Source: Cymbomonas tetramitiformis
Taxonomy: Eukaryota > Chlorophyta > Pyramimonadophyceae > Pyramimonadales > Pyramimonadaceae
Direction: 5' to 3'
Assembly: GCA_001247695.2 (NCBI GenBank)
Contig: LGRX02025922.1
Span: forward strand, 1 to 64,000
Length of the DNA stretch: 64,000 nucleotides
The notes under the pieces are model-generated. The model was given only the letters and a program-made list of their open reading frames with translations, was not told the DNA's origin and did not search any database. Position numbers and translations under genes: made by a program. Shown piece by piece: positions 45,701-57,172 of this stretch. Every line of letters starts with the position of its first letter. Positions within the stretch are counted from its first letter, which is position 1.

Positions 45701-46022
45701 TTGTAGTGATGTGCATGTTATTCTGCTCTGGTGCCAGGTCAATGGTATGATAGAACAAGAAAAGATGAATGCTGATCTGCTTGCCATCCAGCATCAGCAC
45801 TCTGAGAGCGCAGCTGTAAATACTGGTACTGCAGAAGCAGAAATGATCCGCGCGTTCTTGGCTGGACTGGAAAAAACTGTTCCAGATTTGCAGAGCCGGA
45901 TTGACCTTTGGAATGTCCTACGCAAGGGAGACGCACTGACGTCAATATCTCAAGGGAATGCGCATGTTTACTTCACGCCGAAGGATGTGAATTTGAGCAT
46001 TGAAAATCAGGGCTCGACCTAA
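42711..46022 (+). CDS. MVP: Major vault protein (C-terminal ~500 residues; N-terminus not found)
   Basis: The product builds the shell of vault ribonucleoprotein particles in the cytoplasm. Phase-matched exons are 42711-43036, 43237-43316, about 43877-44105, 44237-44297, 44482-44557, 44789-44868, 45091-45258, 45487-45552 and 45738-46022 (TAA). The first two encode vault repeats (Asn-Glu-Tyr-Ile-Lys-Ile-x-Asp, Ser-Gly-Lys-Ile, Phe-Leu-Gly-Pro). Then come FFLPPYW, WSRGRRR, the shoulder-domain blocks CRTADNVELLLEGTFFWEV and GDAPGDICNHARSQFIQ, and the cap-helix blocks ETTNRMNRLSHQESENEV and AEAEMIRAFLAGL. The last exon ends FTPKDVNLSIENQGST. The join into 43877 is unresolved, and a short exon may be missing there. 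Full-length proteins are about 800-870 residues, so several N-terminal repeats are missing; a retrotransposon occupies the adjacent upstream DNA. Confidence 0.88.
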
Positions 46023-46024
46023 TT

Positions 46025-46150
46025 TACGGAGCCGGATGGATCTTTGGAATATCCTACGCAAGTTGCACTGACATCCATATCTCAAGGGAATGCTCACGTG
46101 TTATCCATGCCGAAAGGCATGAATTCGAGCATTGAAATCAAGGCCTGTCC
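46025..46150 (+). pseudogene. Diverged duplicate of the last ~120 bp of the vault gene
   Basis: The sequence GAGCCGGATGGATCTTTGGA... repeats, with substitutions and small deletions, the coding segment 45893-46020. Shared blocks include CCTACGCAAG, ATCTCAAGGGAATGC and GAGCATTGAAA. It lies just after the stop codon and its frame is broken. It is a tandem duplication of the gene's 3' end. Confidence 0.85.
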
Positions 46151-48147
46151 TCGAAACTGTTTTAGTTGCGATGTAAGACTGAGTTGAGATAAGAGGATAA
46201 GTCAATTTGTTACTAAAAATAGCATATTGCTGATGTTCGGGAATGACAGAGTATTGATATTTCAAAATTTCCAGTTTGAGTATCACAGCGAGATATTATG
46301 GTTATATGCGTCTAGGAGTTATTTGAGCTCTTAAATACGCTCATTGTGCCCTGTGTAGCAGCCTACACTGCCGTTGTGGGCGCAAATAAGGTGGAAGCGT
46401 GTTTTTAAGGAACTGTGTTTTGTGAACGCCATTGCTTCCCGATGCACACATTCAGTACGGTGAAATTTGTCCTAATATCCATATGCGCATCCAGTATGGG
46501 CACTTCCTAAGGACAACCCCTACGCCCTTGGTACAGCTGCACCAGGACCGCGCCCCGGCTGCTTAATGGCCAGCCACGAGTGCTCCTGAGATCTTGCATG
46601 CGTAACCTGCGCTGCCCGCTTTAAAGCAACCCCAGGGGCGGTCAGTGTCCGGGATCTTCATCATCTTGCCCTGGGCCCGAGTATCGCCAACGACGAATGA
46701 TGGGGGAGTCGAGTATGCGACCTGAAAGGCAGGTGACAGAAACTAATAGGAGAAGGCCCATACTCAGATCCGCCGCTGATGAAGCACATGTTGTATGCGT
46801 TGGGGCAGACGAACTTTGCTGTGGGGGGGAGATAGCACATGTTAGATGCACTGTCTCATCAATGGTGGTTTTGTTATGGCCCCTGTCACTAGCCCAGGGT
46901 ATATTGTACCCAGTACTTTGCCGTGACAGAACCGGATGACTCCGACAATCATAATTCCTAAAACCCTAAAGTGTGCACCGATAATACAGTGTAATGGGCA
47001 CTAGACTCATCAAGATTGACTTCTTTCGAATGATCCGAAACTGTTTTCCACCAACATACTCTTAGCTGGGATAGTATCCCAATATAACATGGGATTGTCC
47101 TACCCCAGCATCAGGAACTCTAACGCCTAGCCCCCGCCCCTCTATCATCTAGTACGAAATGTGAGAAATACTCGTCCGCTAAACCCTCGCGGATATCTCA
47201 TCATGACCAAGACCAATAATAAGTGCAGAGCAGTCCGACTTTATTACGACTCTCCTTACAGATACTAGTGTGTACGGTTATAGTGTTATGTGTGGCAAGT
47301 GACGGTCATCAGACACGTCCGGAAATGTAACAAAAGGGTGGGTCCTGGCTAGAGACAGTCAGAATCCATTATATCTGACATTGCTCAAGTCATAAATTTA
47401 AACTATAAATATCGAGAACGAGAACGGAATTTCCCGTTTCTTACGAATGGGCGCCCAGCGAGATCTGAGAGATGGAAATGCATTTTCGTACTTAAGTTTA
47501 AAATAATTCAGGTCAGGTTTCGTTTTCCACCCGGAGGGGATTCGAGAACGGGAAATCCAAATATAAGACATAGAACGGGAAATCGCATGTCAGACATCGT
47601 TCAACTAATGTTCAAGCGGTCAAACTGCCATAGACATAAGGTATGAAGAGAAAATCAAATGCATATTTTACCAACATACATGGGCCAAAGGATTCATGGC
47701 AGTTACACAGAGCTAGGCTGTGCGTGCATAATATTTTTCGAGATGTTTATTGCTCCAAGTCATCGGGAAGTGGGTCATAATTTATGCATATTACGATGTT
47801 TCCACAACAATGTTCATGTGAACAGCCCCCATTTTCATTGGTGTGCCTCGACATGGATTAAGCAGTCATACCTCTGGCGGTCAATTATCCGTAATGCATT
47901 AATCCAATAGGACTGAGAATGATTGTGTGAAGTGAGTGTGCGTGATATGACATACCACTCATGCAAGTGTGCACGCGTGCATTAAGCTGACGTCAATTGG
48001 CAAAAACACAGGCAAAGCACACGCGATGGCCCCAACCCACCAGGCACATCTATCAACTATGCATCCCTCACAGTATTGAACAAAACTGCCATGCGAACAG
48101 CAATCTTCGAAATTTATAAACTTGAAAGGTAGTCCATTCCTTTTCAA
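46151..48147. other. No recognised gene
   Basis: I find no exon series, RNA gene or transposon ends here. Short open frames (46697-46939, 47659-47910) have no features in their favour. The base composition is unremarkable. Confidence 0.4.
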
Positions 48148-48360
48148 CAGTGCGTCACATCACTATTGTTCTGGAAAACACTACTGAATACCCTTTGAGC
48201 AAGTTGGCATTACAAGTGGATCAAAGAGAAACGGGTGCGTTGCTGATTCCATTGCTGTTTAACGCATCTTACGAGGTATGCATTATTGCTCCACCGTTCC
48301 CAAATCCGAAACCTTTCGGGCCAAAACTCTTTGAATGGCATGCCTTGCAGTACACCTAAC
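48148..48360 (+). CDS. Putative exon, unrecognised
   Basis: After an acceptor (tttcaacag near 48149) the frame reads HITIVLENTTEYPLSKLALQ and then an amphipathic stretch, ending in a stop at 48357-48359. It looks like a beta-rich domain. There is no upstream exon I can support, so it may be chance. Confidence 0.2.
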
Positions 48361-48599
48361 ATCCAACACAACAATGCATGAGTTGCAGAAAGCACACGTT
48401 GGTACACTATCATTTCCATTTCACACACATGCTCAACTTTGATGTACAATCTAAAGCCATCTCCTTTGCACTTCCCTCCACGCCAGTCAGGATTGTCCAT
48501 GCTGCATGTGCGTGTGGCCTTGCATTGAGTGCATATCACATTTACTCCTATGTCGCCTTTCACCGAGAGAAATATCTGTGTATATGAGTGTGCCGTTGG

Positions 48600-49700
48600 C
48601 ATAAGCCAGCGCATTTTAGCATGAGCGCGTCTGTGCTAAGATCATTAGCATAAAGCACACCTGTGCTAAATTTGTTAGCATGAGCGCGCTCATGCTAAAT
48701 GTGATGGCCCTAGAGCATGCCATGGGCATGAGTATGAGTGTGCCATGGAAACGTGAGCATGCCATGGACATGAGTGTGCCATGGGCATACACCAGCAGCG
48801 TTTTGACATGAGTGCGTCTGTGCCAATTATGCTAGCAGAGGCGGGTTATGGGATGCTGGGGATGGTTGGGGGTGCTTCGGGGCACGTGAGGTGCTGGGGG
48901 ATGCCTCAAGGGATATTGCGGGTTGCTGTGGGAGATGCCGGGGCATGCCTTGGGGGATGGTGGGAGATGCATGTGGGGAGGTTGGTAGATTCTGTGGATA
49001 TGTTATATGGGGGATTTGGGGGAAGTCGGGGGAATAATGGGGGATGTGATGAAGGATGTTGGGGGATGCCAGGGGGATGTCCAAGGAGGTGCAGTGAGTG
49101 TTGGGGGATGCTGGGGGAGATGTTGGAATATACCTGGGGTGTGCACGACATCCCCCGGCACACACCATGGTATCCCCTAATAACCCTCCAGGCATTCCTC
49201 GCCTCCTCCCGGGCATTCCCGGCACCCCCACGGCACCCCCACCACCCCAGCAACCCCGGGGCATTCCCCCACAACAACCCCCATAGACATTCTAGACATC
49301 CCCCATGGCAAGCCCTCATACCCCTTAGCACCCACTTCGGGCACCCCTCAACATCCCACTGAGAATCCCCCAGCATCCTCATGGCATCCTCGAGCACCGT
49401 TGCCGGATATTCCCCTACATACCGCATAGCATATCCATCACCCCCACTGGCAACTCCCACGATTCTTTGAGGCATATCCCACTTCATGCCCCAACACCCC
49501 CTTTAGGGAACACCGAGCATCCCCAAGCGACTCCGAAACAACCCTCCACGTTCCCATAGCACGCCTGTGCTCGTGCAAATGACACAGACACGCTCGTGCC
49601 CAGGGGAAATATCAAAATTCAGCATAAGTGCGCTCGTGCCGACGATGGTGGCGCAGGCGCGCTCATGCCGACGATGGTGGCGCAGAGTTCTCACACTACA
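48600..49700. repeat. Long foldback: G-rich block then C-rich block
   Basis: From about 48839 to 49140 the plus strand consists of degenerate GGGGGATG units. From about 49153 to 49510 it consists of the inverse, CATCCCCC-like units. The flanks carry GCATGAGCGCG and CGCTCGTGCC motifs on both sides (48640-48700 and 49590-49680). The whole therefore looks like a symmetrical foldback element. Long open frames here are by-products of composition. Confidence 0.7.
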
Positions 49701-49944
49701 TCGGCATTAGCCAGCGACACGCCGATGTCGTAACAGATAAGCTCCGAGTAAGGTTACTAAGCAACAGAAAGTACTTTCACCGGGACGAGGCTTGTGTGGC
49801 AGGTTCTCATACAATGCAGATGCCAGTGCCAGAAGCGCAGTCCCTTGCGCCTGGAAACAAGTAGGCCGGCCAAGGCGACATACGAAGCAAGCGGAAACTA
49901 ACAGTATGAACATCTTTGCTTGAAATTGGGTAAAAGGCAAACAC

Positions 49945-52900
49945 CTGATTGCCATGCTCAGCTAAGGTAACAGCACTCAGCGTCTTGTTGCAGTCAGTGC
50001 AAGTAAAACACATCTTGTGCCAATCTCCTCCTGGCCCCACCACCTGCAAAGACCCATCCGTAGGCCCCGCCATCAGCATGGCCTATAGGCATGAACCACT
50101 GCCGGGTGCGCAGCATGGATGACAGCATGGCCTATAGGCATGAACCACTGCCGGGTGCGCTGTGTGGATGACAGCATGGCCTATAGGCATGAACCACTGC
50201 CGGGTGCGCAGCATGGATGACAGCATGGCCTGTGGGCATGAACCACTGCCAGGAGCAGATGCTTCGCAAGGAGCACCTTCTCTGCGTGGTACACGCTTTT
50301 GTTGCAGCGAGGACACTTCGGTGCGCCGCCAAAACGTGCGCTGCATTACACCTCTCCCGCACCACCCACAATACCCAGCTCAGTCGCGGTCGCACCACTG
50401 AATTGTGCATCGCACGATTCCGGTACTTTATGCTTCCAAGTGAGGTGATACGCGGTGATCACCGGCCCTTACTACACCTTCCAAGTGAGGTGATACGCGG
50501 TGATCAACGGCCCTTTCTTCACCTTCCAAGTGAGGTGATATGCGGTGATCAACGGCCCTTTCTTCATCGGTGATGGTAGATCCGCTTGAGCCTGAGAAAC
50601 GAATTCTCTCTTCGCAGAGCCTACGGACTCCATCATCTTTCACTTTGACCCAGTGAAGAGCATGCATAAGCGAATGTTCCTGAACAGCATGCCCGGCCGT
50701 GTTAAAGGCATTCTGAGCCTATAAGCATGGTGTGTGTATATGCTTATCCTTGCGACTCCTTTGGCACCCCGTAGCCACAGGAGACTGCACTATGTACCCA
50801 TGCCGGGGATCAAAGGATTCAGCACACACTTCGGGACACTTATCCGGATTCTCATGGTGTGTGTGTGTGTGCCTTTCCTAGACCGATTTCTTTGGCATCA
50901 GATAGCCACAGAAAGTCGGCTGCATGGTGTGTATGTGTGTGTATTCCGGCGCTCAGCATGCACGAGTCTCGGCCCACCCGGAGTCTCGGCCCATCCCAGC
51001 AACCAAGTACCCCCTTCAGCACGATCCAAGCTTGCAGAAAGCCAAAAAGCGCCGTGGCAGGCTCGTGGCCTAAACGCCCTTGTCCGAGGCGCACCTTGCT
51101 GGGCGCGCGGGCCCCGCGGAGCTCGGCCTCGCTGACCCTGGACGAGCTGGCACATCATTCCCGCGCTGTCCGCCACGTCAGAAACCGGACTCTCCAAGTT
51201 TGGTTCTCTTCCGAGTTTGGTTCTCTTACATGGCAGAGCTCATACGAAAGGCGTCCGTGCTGCGGCCGCACTCCTCTTGTAAGACCTCGCTTCCTTGGTC
51301 GGAAAAGCCCCAGTTGTGGGAACACGTGTAGAGGGTCGCGTGGCAGCCTCGAGTGATAACGCTGATTACGCGTGACACGTGGCAGCCTCGAGTTATAACG
51401 CTGATTACGCGTGATGCCGGGTACGGCGTGCATGAGCGATACAGGTCGCGAAGGCGCGCGTCGCTCACAGTAGCAAGGGGGGTTTAGGGGGATGCAGGGC
51501 CCTGCAGCTTGCATACGCTTCACCAACACGAACGTGTAGCCTGCGATGTCATATCAGAGAGCAGTCGTGCAAACTGAGGCCGCGCCTTGCGGACCGACCT
51601 GTCGATAAAGGTCCACCTTGCTGTTTTGCCTCTGCGAGCTTGAGGGTTGAGGTGCAAGCGGCGGTGTGGTCCCGGGGTGGCACCTGGAGGGCTTGACGTA
51701 TCGCTTCTGGTGCTCATCTTCTCGAAGCGTGACTTCAGGTCGTTCGTGCTGCGATCAACTGTGTAGATCAGTGTGCAGATATACCCGAGAAATCCGTATC
51801 TGGCTCGACTAGCAAAGCTCGGTAACTCTTCGGGGGCGCCAGCAAAGGAAAATCAATGGCAGCGAGAAAAAGATGAGCGAGCAAAAGATGGCCTTGGCCG
51901 AGGTTCGGGAAGCACAGGTGGCTCTGTCTCAGTCCATGGTTGAACAAGCAAAAGGTGGCTCTGTCTCAGTCCATGGTTGAACGAGCAAAAGGTGGCTCTG
52001 TCTCAGTCAATGGTTGAACGAGCAAAGGTGGCTCTGCCTCAGTCCATGGTTGAACGAGCAAAAGGTGGCTTTGTCTCAGTCCATGGTTGAACAAGCAAAA
52101 GGTGGCTCTGTCTCAGTCCATGGTTAAACGAGCAAAAGGTGGCTCTGTCTCAGTCCATGGTTGAACGCGCAAAAGGTGGCTCTGTCTCAGTCCATGGTTG
52201 AACAAGCAAAGGTGGCTCTGCCTCAGTCCATGGTTGAACGAGCAAAAGGTGGCTCTGTCTCAGTCCATGGTTGAACGAGCAAAAGGTGGCTTTGCCTCAG
52301 TCCATGGTTGAACGAGCAAAAGGTGGCTCTGCCTCAGTCCATGGTTGAACGAGCAAAAGGTGGCTCTGTCTCACTCGGTCCAAGGCTCAAGGAGCAAAGT
52401 TGTGTAGCCGCAGCCTGGTTGAGAGAACAACGGTGGCTCTGTATGCGTCCAAGGTATGGAGAGCGACAGTGGCTCAATTCCATTGCATATGCCAGCTGGT
52501 CGGTTTCAGTACTAGCGTTGAGCGACCGATATTGGAGCAGCGTGCAGCGCAAGCGGTAGATGAGAACCCGCACCACACGACAACGACTGACAGCAAGGAG
52601 TAAGAGGCAAGACGGAGGCGCGACACGTCTACCCTGAGGAAGGGAGGTGGAGGGTGCGACCTCGTCGAGCTGGGGTTATCTGAGGCGGCGTTCGACTCGA
52701 ATTGTGCCTTCAGGCTTTGTGTGCTCGGTGCGGAACTCCGCTCCACCGTGGCAGATGCTGCACCAGCCCCTTCAACGTTCATGAAAGCGCCGCCGCCTGC
52801 GAAACCAAAGCCCTGGTATGCAAAACAGATCTGGTTTCAGTCGACAGGGAGTCTTGTGAGCGAATCCAACGCACAGGTCGCAATCCCCATAAGTCGCAAT

Positions 52901-53420
52901 TCCCATTAACGCCTGAACGACTTTCGGATATTTCTACAACCCAGTCACCAAGCCGTCCCCAAACAGAGCCTTTTGGTGAGAACATTTTGACCTTCAGGAA
53001 ACAAGCTCTGAGCGGTGGACACTAAGAAAGGAGCTACTTTGTGACGTAACAACGTAACGGTATCTCTTGATCTTGGTCGAAGAGGTCAGTTCACAGCTGT
53101 GCACGAGGGTGCAGTGTCTAGCTCGTTCGCAGTTTCAATTATCCACATTCGAGTTGAGGAAGCAAGAATCACGTTTGTTGTTATGTTTCTACATATGCGC
53201 GGAATGGGTCAACTTGTGCAACTACCTTTGGGCCAAAGTTCTTGCCGTAGCAAGCTGTGCAATATACTTTCCCATTGTTATCGTTTATGTTTTTGCTATT
53301 TAGAGTCGCGTTGCACGTATCGCATCGTAGGCAGGGTTTGTGCCAAGTTTGACCGATAGCCAGCACTTGTTCTGCAGCGTACACACTCTTCGAACACCTA
53401 GGGCATTTCGGGGCGGACAT
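49945..53420 (-). CDS. LIM-domain protein gene (two LIM domains)
   Basis: LIM domains are double zinc fingers for protein-protein contact, often at the actin cytoskeleton. Exon 53420-53226 encodes a complete LIM domain from its ATG: CPRC, 17 residues, His-x2-Cys-x2-Cys-x2-Cys, 17 residues, Cys-x2-Cys, ending NFGPK. Exon 52812-52633 continues with the GFGFAGGGAF segment usual after such domains and a Ser/Ala-rich linker. Exons 50340-50277 and 50043-49945 give the first two-thirds of a second LIM domain, with CPRC, exactly 17 residues across the splice junction, and WHKMCFTCTDC. The exon with the last Cys pair was not found. The phase between the linker and the second domain is unsolved, so an exon is missing or these are two genes. 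A 37-bp minisatellite lies in the presumed intron. Confidence 0.7.
50083..50265. repeat. Four tandem ~54-bp repeats in LIM intron
   Basis: Units of GACAGCATGGCCTATAGGCA then TGAACCACTGCCGGGTGCGC repeat with period about 54-57 bp. They fill the intron between the two exons of the second LIM domain. Confidence 0.85.
50430..50570. repeat. Three tandem ~48-bp repeats
   Basis: Units contain CCTTCCAAGTGAGGTGATAC and GGTGATCAACGGCCCTT. On the minus strand they stay open as repeated Asp-His-Arg-Val-Ser-Pro-His-Leu-Glu, possibly part of a LIM-gene exon (50667-50428), but I cannot show that. Confidence 0.75.
51900..52375 (+). repeat. 37-bp minisatellite, about 13 copies
   Basis: Units of GTGGCTCTGTCTCAGTCCAT then GGTTGAACGAGCAAAAG repeat with small variations (36-37 bp). 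The period is not a multiple of three, so it is not a coding repeat. It lies in the presumed long intron of the LIM gene. Confidence 0.92.
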
Positions 53421-53904
53421 CAGTGCGCTTTACAAATTCAATGTGACCAGGCCACTAACGTAAGCGATTTCACTAAAGTTTTTCTGAGTTTTTCTGATGT
53501 TTTCTCGAGTATCCTGTGACGCTAGGTAGGTCACAGGGGTATATTTATTATTGGGACAGGGTTTGTATCCTCTGGTAGTAAGACAGAGCCTCCGGAAGCG
53601 ATTTTGGGGGATCGTTTTAGAGATTTTTTCAATTTCAGATGTTCATGTTGGGATGTTGTCCGGAGGGGGAGATCGGAAATCGATGTGTGAGCTCTCCCAT
53701 CTGTTTAACGGAAGACGGTGGTACAGTACTGGTTTGCGACCCCCCGTGGCTCCGGCTTGCGAGAGTAACTCTCAACTGTACCCAAAGTAATCAAATATTA
53801 CTCTCGGTCTTGAATAATAAGCGTTATAATAAGGATTTGGCAGTTTCACACCGGCGCAGAATTGATTTTGAAAAGGTGTGAGCACGCAGTTCTCTTAAGG
53901 CGAT
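53421..53904. promoter_or_regulatory. Presumed divergent promoter between LIM and acetyltransferase genes
   Basis: The 484-bp spacer separates two genes transcribed apart from it. No clear TATA box is placed near either ATG. The region has no exon-like frames of its own. The bidirectional role is inferred from gene layout only. Confidence 0.35.
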
Positions 53905-56021
53905 ATGTCCTCCGACGTCCGAAAGTTTATAAAGACCGATACAGAAGCTGTTCTTACAATCCTAGCCAATGGGTTCGAAGAGCTGATATCACCTATTGTT
54001 CGTAGCTTGCTACTAAGCTCCCCGCTACTCTTCTACGGTGTGATTGTACCTACATCCGTAGTTGCGTATCTAACCGAAGACATCACGTGGCCAATAATTC
54101 ACAGGTATTCCCTTGGATAACTTTTTATTTGTCATTTGCACACACACGCTGCAAGGCGACCATGTCATCACAGGTAATCCCTTGGTTAAATTTCACTTTG
54201 TTGCACGCACGCGTTGCAGGGTGGCCAACTGATCACAGGTAGTCCCTTGGACAACTTTTACTTTGTCACCTGCACACACACGCTGCAGGGTGGCCTTTAG
54301 GTGCATGCATCAAACACTGGGCGTGTCAAACTGGATAAACACGTGACACGTATTCACCAAACTTGAGATCAGATAGACGACCTGATCTTAAATGTCAGTT
54401 TTCGTGATAACTTAGATGCACGTATCGTAGACAGCGTACTTCGCCTTTTGTTATATATGCATTTTAGGTGCAGAAGTGCGCCTATTTCAGGATATATTTT
54501 CACAAGCGCCATAGTACAAGAATCAAAGTGCTGGATTGCATCACCTTGCGCTGCTTGTTTCGCTTCAGGTTATGTGCAGCGATGTTTGTGTCGTCGACTA
54601 CGGTGGGCTTATTCCGCCTCACACTGAAAAGCCTAGTCACCCATAGCATTCACGACTACATCGCACAGCAAAAGAAGGTGCTGCCTTTACTGGCTGTCTG
54701 CTCAAGCAAGCACACCCCGGACTTTAACCAGGGTCTTGCATCCGTTTGCGTGATGTTCGCACGCACTTCCAACTCCTTGCCCAGGAATACCGAAAAGCCA
54801 TATACAGTCAGCGTGCCGAAAAATGTGCTAACTATGTGTGCTTAATGTCAGGATGACTTGCGGGACATATCTGAATTTTACAGTTGTGAGAAGGGCTGCG
54901 CGTTTTGGGTTTACACCGTTAACAAGGATGAGGCTATCGGAAAGCGCGACATCGTCGTGAAGGTAATCTGACTAGAACCAGCTGTCTACCATGTTTTCCA
55001 AAATTGTACGTGCGCCTGCTTACCATCGAGAATATTCAGGAACGAGTTGACGTGCAGGAGGGAGGGGTAGAGGACGTGGTCGGCTGTGTGGCTCTCGAGA
55101 ACAAAGGAAATGGCGTTTGCGAGCTGAGAAGGATGAGCGTTGATTCCTCCTACCGGCGGCTGCGTATCGCTCAAAAACTCTTACAACAACTTAAGGTGCA
55201 GGGGGAAACGATTAGCAAATCCTATTGCACCTGCGAGCAAAGATTAACCAGCGTGGCAACGCAAGCCCAAGCTGAAACTTACGTCATGATGCGAACTCTC
55301 TTGCTCTGCGCTCGGTCTGAAGCAATTGAGCGCCTGTCACACATCACGTCCAGGCTGTTTGTCGGTTGTTTATCTGCGCACTTTTCACGCGTTTGCTGGC
55401 TTGCTGTGTCCGCTTGTGTGCAAGAGGTCTTGTGGTATGTCATGCATGCCGCACTGCACCAGGCACTGTTGTGCCGAAATATGCTTGCACTGTCACGCGG
55501 CTGATTGTTGCAACGGTATTTTGTGCACAGGCGCATGCTTGTCAACAAGGATATACCAAAATCACTTTGAGTACCTCAGAATTTCAGGTTCGCCTTCAAA
55601 ATGGGATTGACCAATTAACTTCCTCTTGTCTCGAAACGCATTGTGCTTACCGGCTTGCGCGGATGATTTGACGGAATCTGAACACACATTTTCGAGACGT
55701 CGTGGTGGGCGAAATGGGTCTAGACACGAGAGACCATGAGAAGGCTCAACTGGGTGGACAGATTCTACATAGATTCGGCAACGGATACTTATTTTTGTTT
55801 CTTATCGACAACACTATTTCGGCTGATATGATATTGATCACATTTTCCAGGTAGCTGCACAACGTCTGTACGTGAAGCATGGTTTTCAATTGTGTTCCAC
55901 AACGGCGATTGAAGAGCCAAAAGCAGCGCTATCGCTTCTTCAAAGGATTGGCAAGGCGTGTTTGAGACTGTTGTTGCCGAGTGAACCGAAAATTTTCCAT
56001 TATGAGTATCTGATAGAATGA
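53905..56021 (+). CDS. NAT8-like GNAT N-acetyltransferase, six exons
   Basis: GNAT enzymes move acetyl groups from acetyl-CoA to amines. Exons in matching phase are 53905-54104, 54569-54677, 54852-54962, 55058-55195, 55531-55587 and 55851-56021 (TGA). Exon 1 encodes a hydrophobic segment (SLLLSSPLLFYGVIVPTSV) like the membrane anchor of NAT8 proteins, which sit in the ER membrane. Exon 3 has the DDLRDISEFY and CAFWVY stretch. Exon 4 has VVGCVAL and the acetyl-CoA-binding motif ELRRMSV...SYRRLRIAQKLL (Arg/Gln-x-x-Gly/Ala type; the usual Gly is Leu/Ala here). Exons 5 and 6 give KITLSTSEFQVAAQRLYVKH and GFQL. The length is about 260 residues, normal for the family. The changed Gly in the loop could reduce cofactor binding. 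Substrate is unknown. Confidence 0.85.
54101..54300 (+). repeat. Three ~66-bp tandem repeats spanning the exon 1 donor
   Basis: Each unit begins CACAGGTANTCCCTTGG, which is the splice donor of exon 1 of the acetyltransferase, and ends CACGCTGCAGG, an acceptor-like site. Copies start at about 54101, 54173 and 54236. The repeat lies in the first intron and multiplies both donor and acceptor look-alikes. Confidence 0.8.
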
Positions 56022-57172
56022 AACAAAGAACAAACGAGGTGAATTTCCGCTTTTCAAGAACCCTTAGTGAACGGTTTCCTGGTCTAGCTTGATGTTCGTG
56101 TGTACCAGAGCATGAACGGTCTGAAACGTTTTCATTAAGTCCACCATGCGAAGTATACCTATGTCTTTCATGATGATAGCCTTTAGATAATTGGAGGTTG
56201 AACGGCACCATCATTGATTACCACAAATGCAACATAGCAAAATCGTATCGCGAATTGCTACGACATCTTGAGAAGCATAACTACATAAGGCAAGGGCTCA
56301 CCTTGTTAATCATATGCCATCATGGTTTGCTGGGTTGGATTAGTCGTAACTTTGCTTAGCGACCATAACTTTGCTTACGACTAATCATGCGACTTGTCGT
56401 GTTTCGAGGGCTCGCGACTAATTGCGATTACTGATTTCACCCTGTGTGGCTCCGCACCTTGCTACCTAACGCCCGGGCCAATATGAACCCTACATGAGCC
56501 TTACATTATGCATGTTGTGCGTACGTATCATGTACGCATTTTCTATCATGGTATCTCCTATTGTAAGGTGTTAGTGAACGATCGTTGTGTAGTATATGGT
56601 GATTTCGATTAGGCTGCCCACACCGGGAGGGGGGGGAGCAGCACGTCACACCCTGGAAACTAGGGAATCGAGGGGGTTTACCCCTCCATCGCTCGATAAC
56701 GGATTCTGTGGGGGGCTTACCCGCAGGCTTGAAAACGCACTCTGGGCGGGGGGGGGGGTTTCCCCCCTCATATCGCTCGAAAATGGACTCAGGTGGTTGG
56801 GGACATGGAACATGATGCATTTCATACTTGTCCATGATGACATATTTTGACAAATTTCACTCGCGGCGCATGTGATTACCCATAACAGCAGAGTAGGGTC
56901 CACAGAACGTCTCATGCACGTATTTTGGGCAGTGAATAACCCGCAGCGCCCGTGCAGAGTTCTGCCCGGTTGGCCCCGCCGCGCATGCCGGACCAACACG
57001 CATGCCGCGCATGTTGGCCCCCACCCGCGGGGCGGGGCGGTCCGAATCCCCCATGCATGATATCGAGGTCTGCGGGGGAGTCTAATCCCCCTGATGCACA
57101 CTATTGAGGTCTAAGGGGGGGTCCCAGCCCCCTAAGACCTAAAAACGGTGTCAGGGAAGGGCGGGTGCACAC
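56022..57172. other. No gene; hairpin and G-rich repeats
   Basis: A hairpin at 56340-56388 pairs GATTAGTCGTAA with its inverse and also holds a direct repeat of TAACTTTGCTTA. From 56625 to 57150 the sequence has G-runs and C-runs, with ATCGCTCGA(T/A)AA(C/T)GGA duplicated near 56689 and 56772. No coding frame is convincing. Confidence 0.4.

Noticed and set aside
48781..49487. Long overlapping frames on both strands (up to 193 codons)
   Set aside because: They lie in the G-rich/C-rich foldback and reflect repeat composition; no frame has domain-like features.
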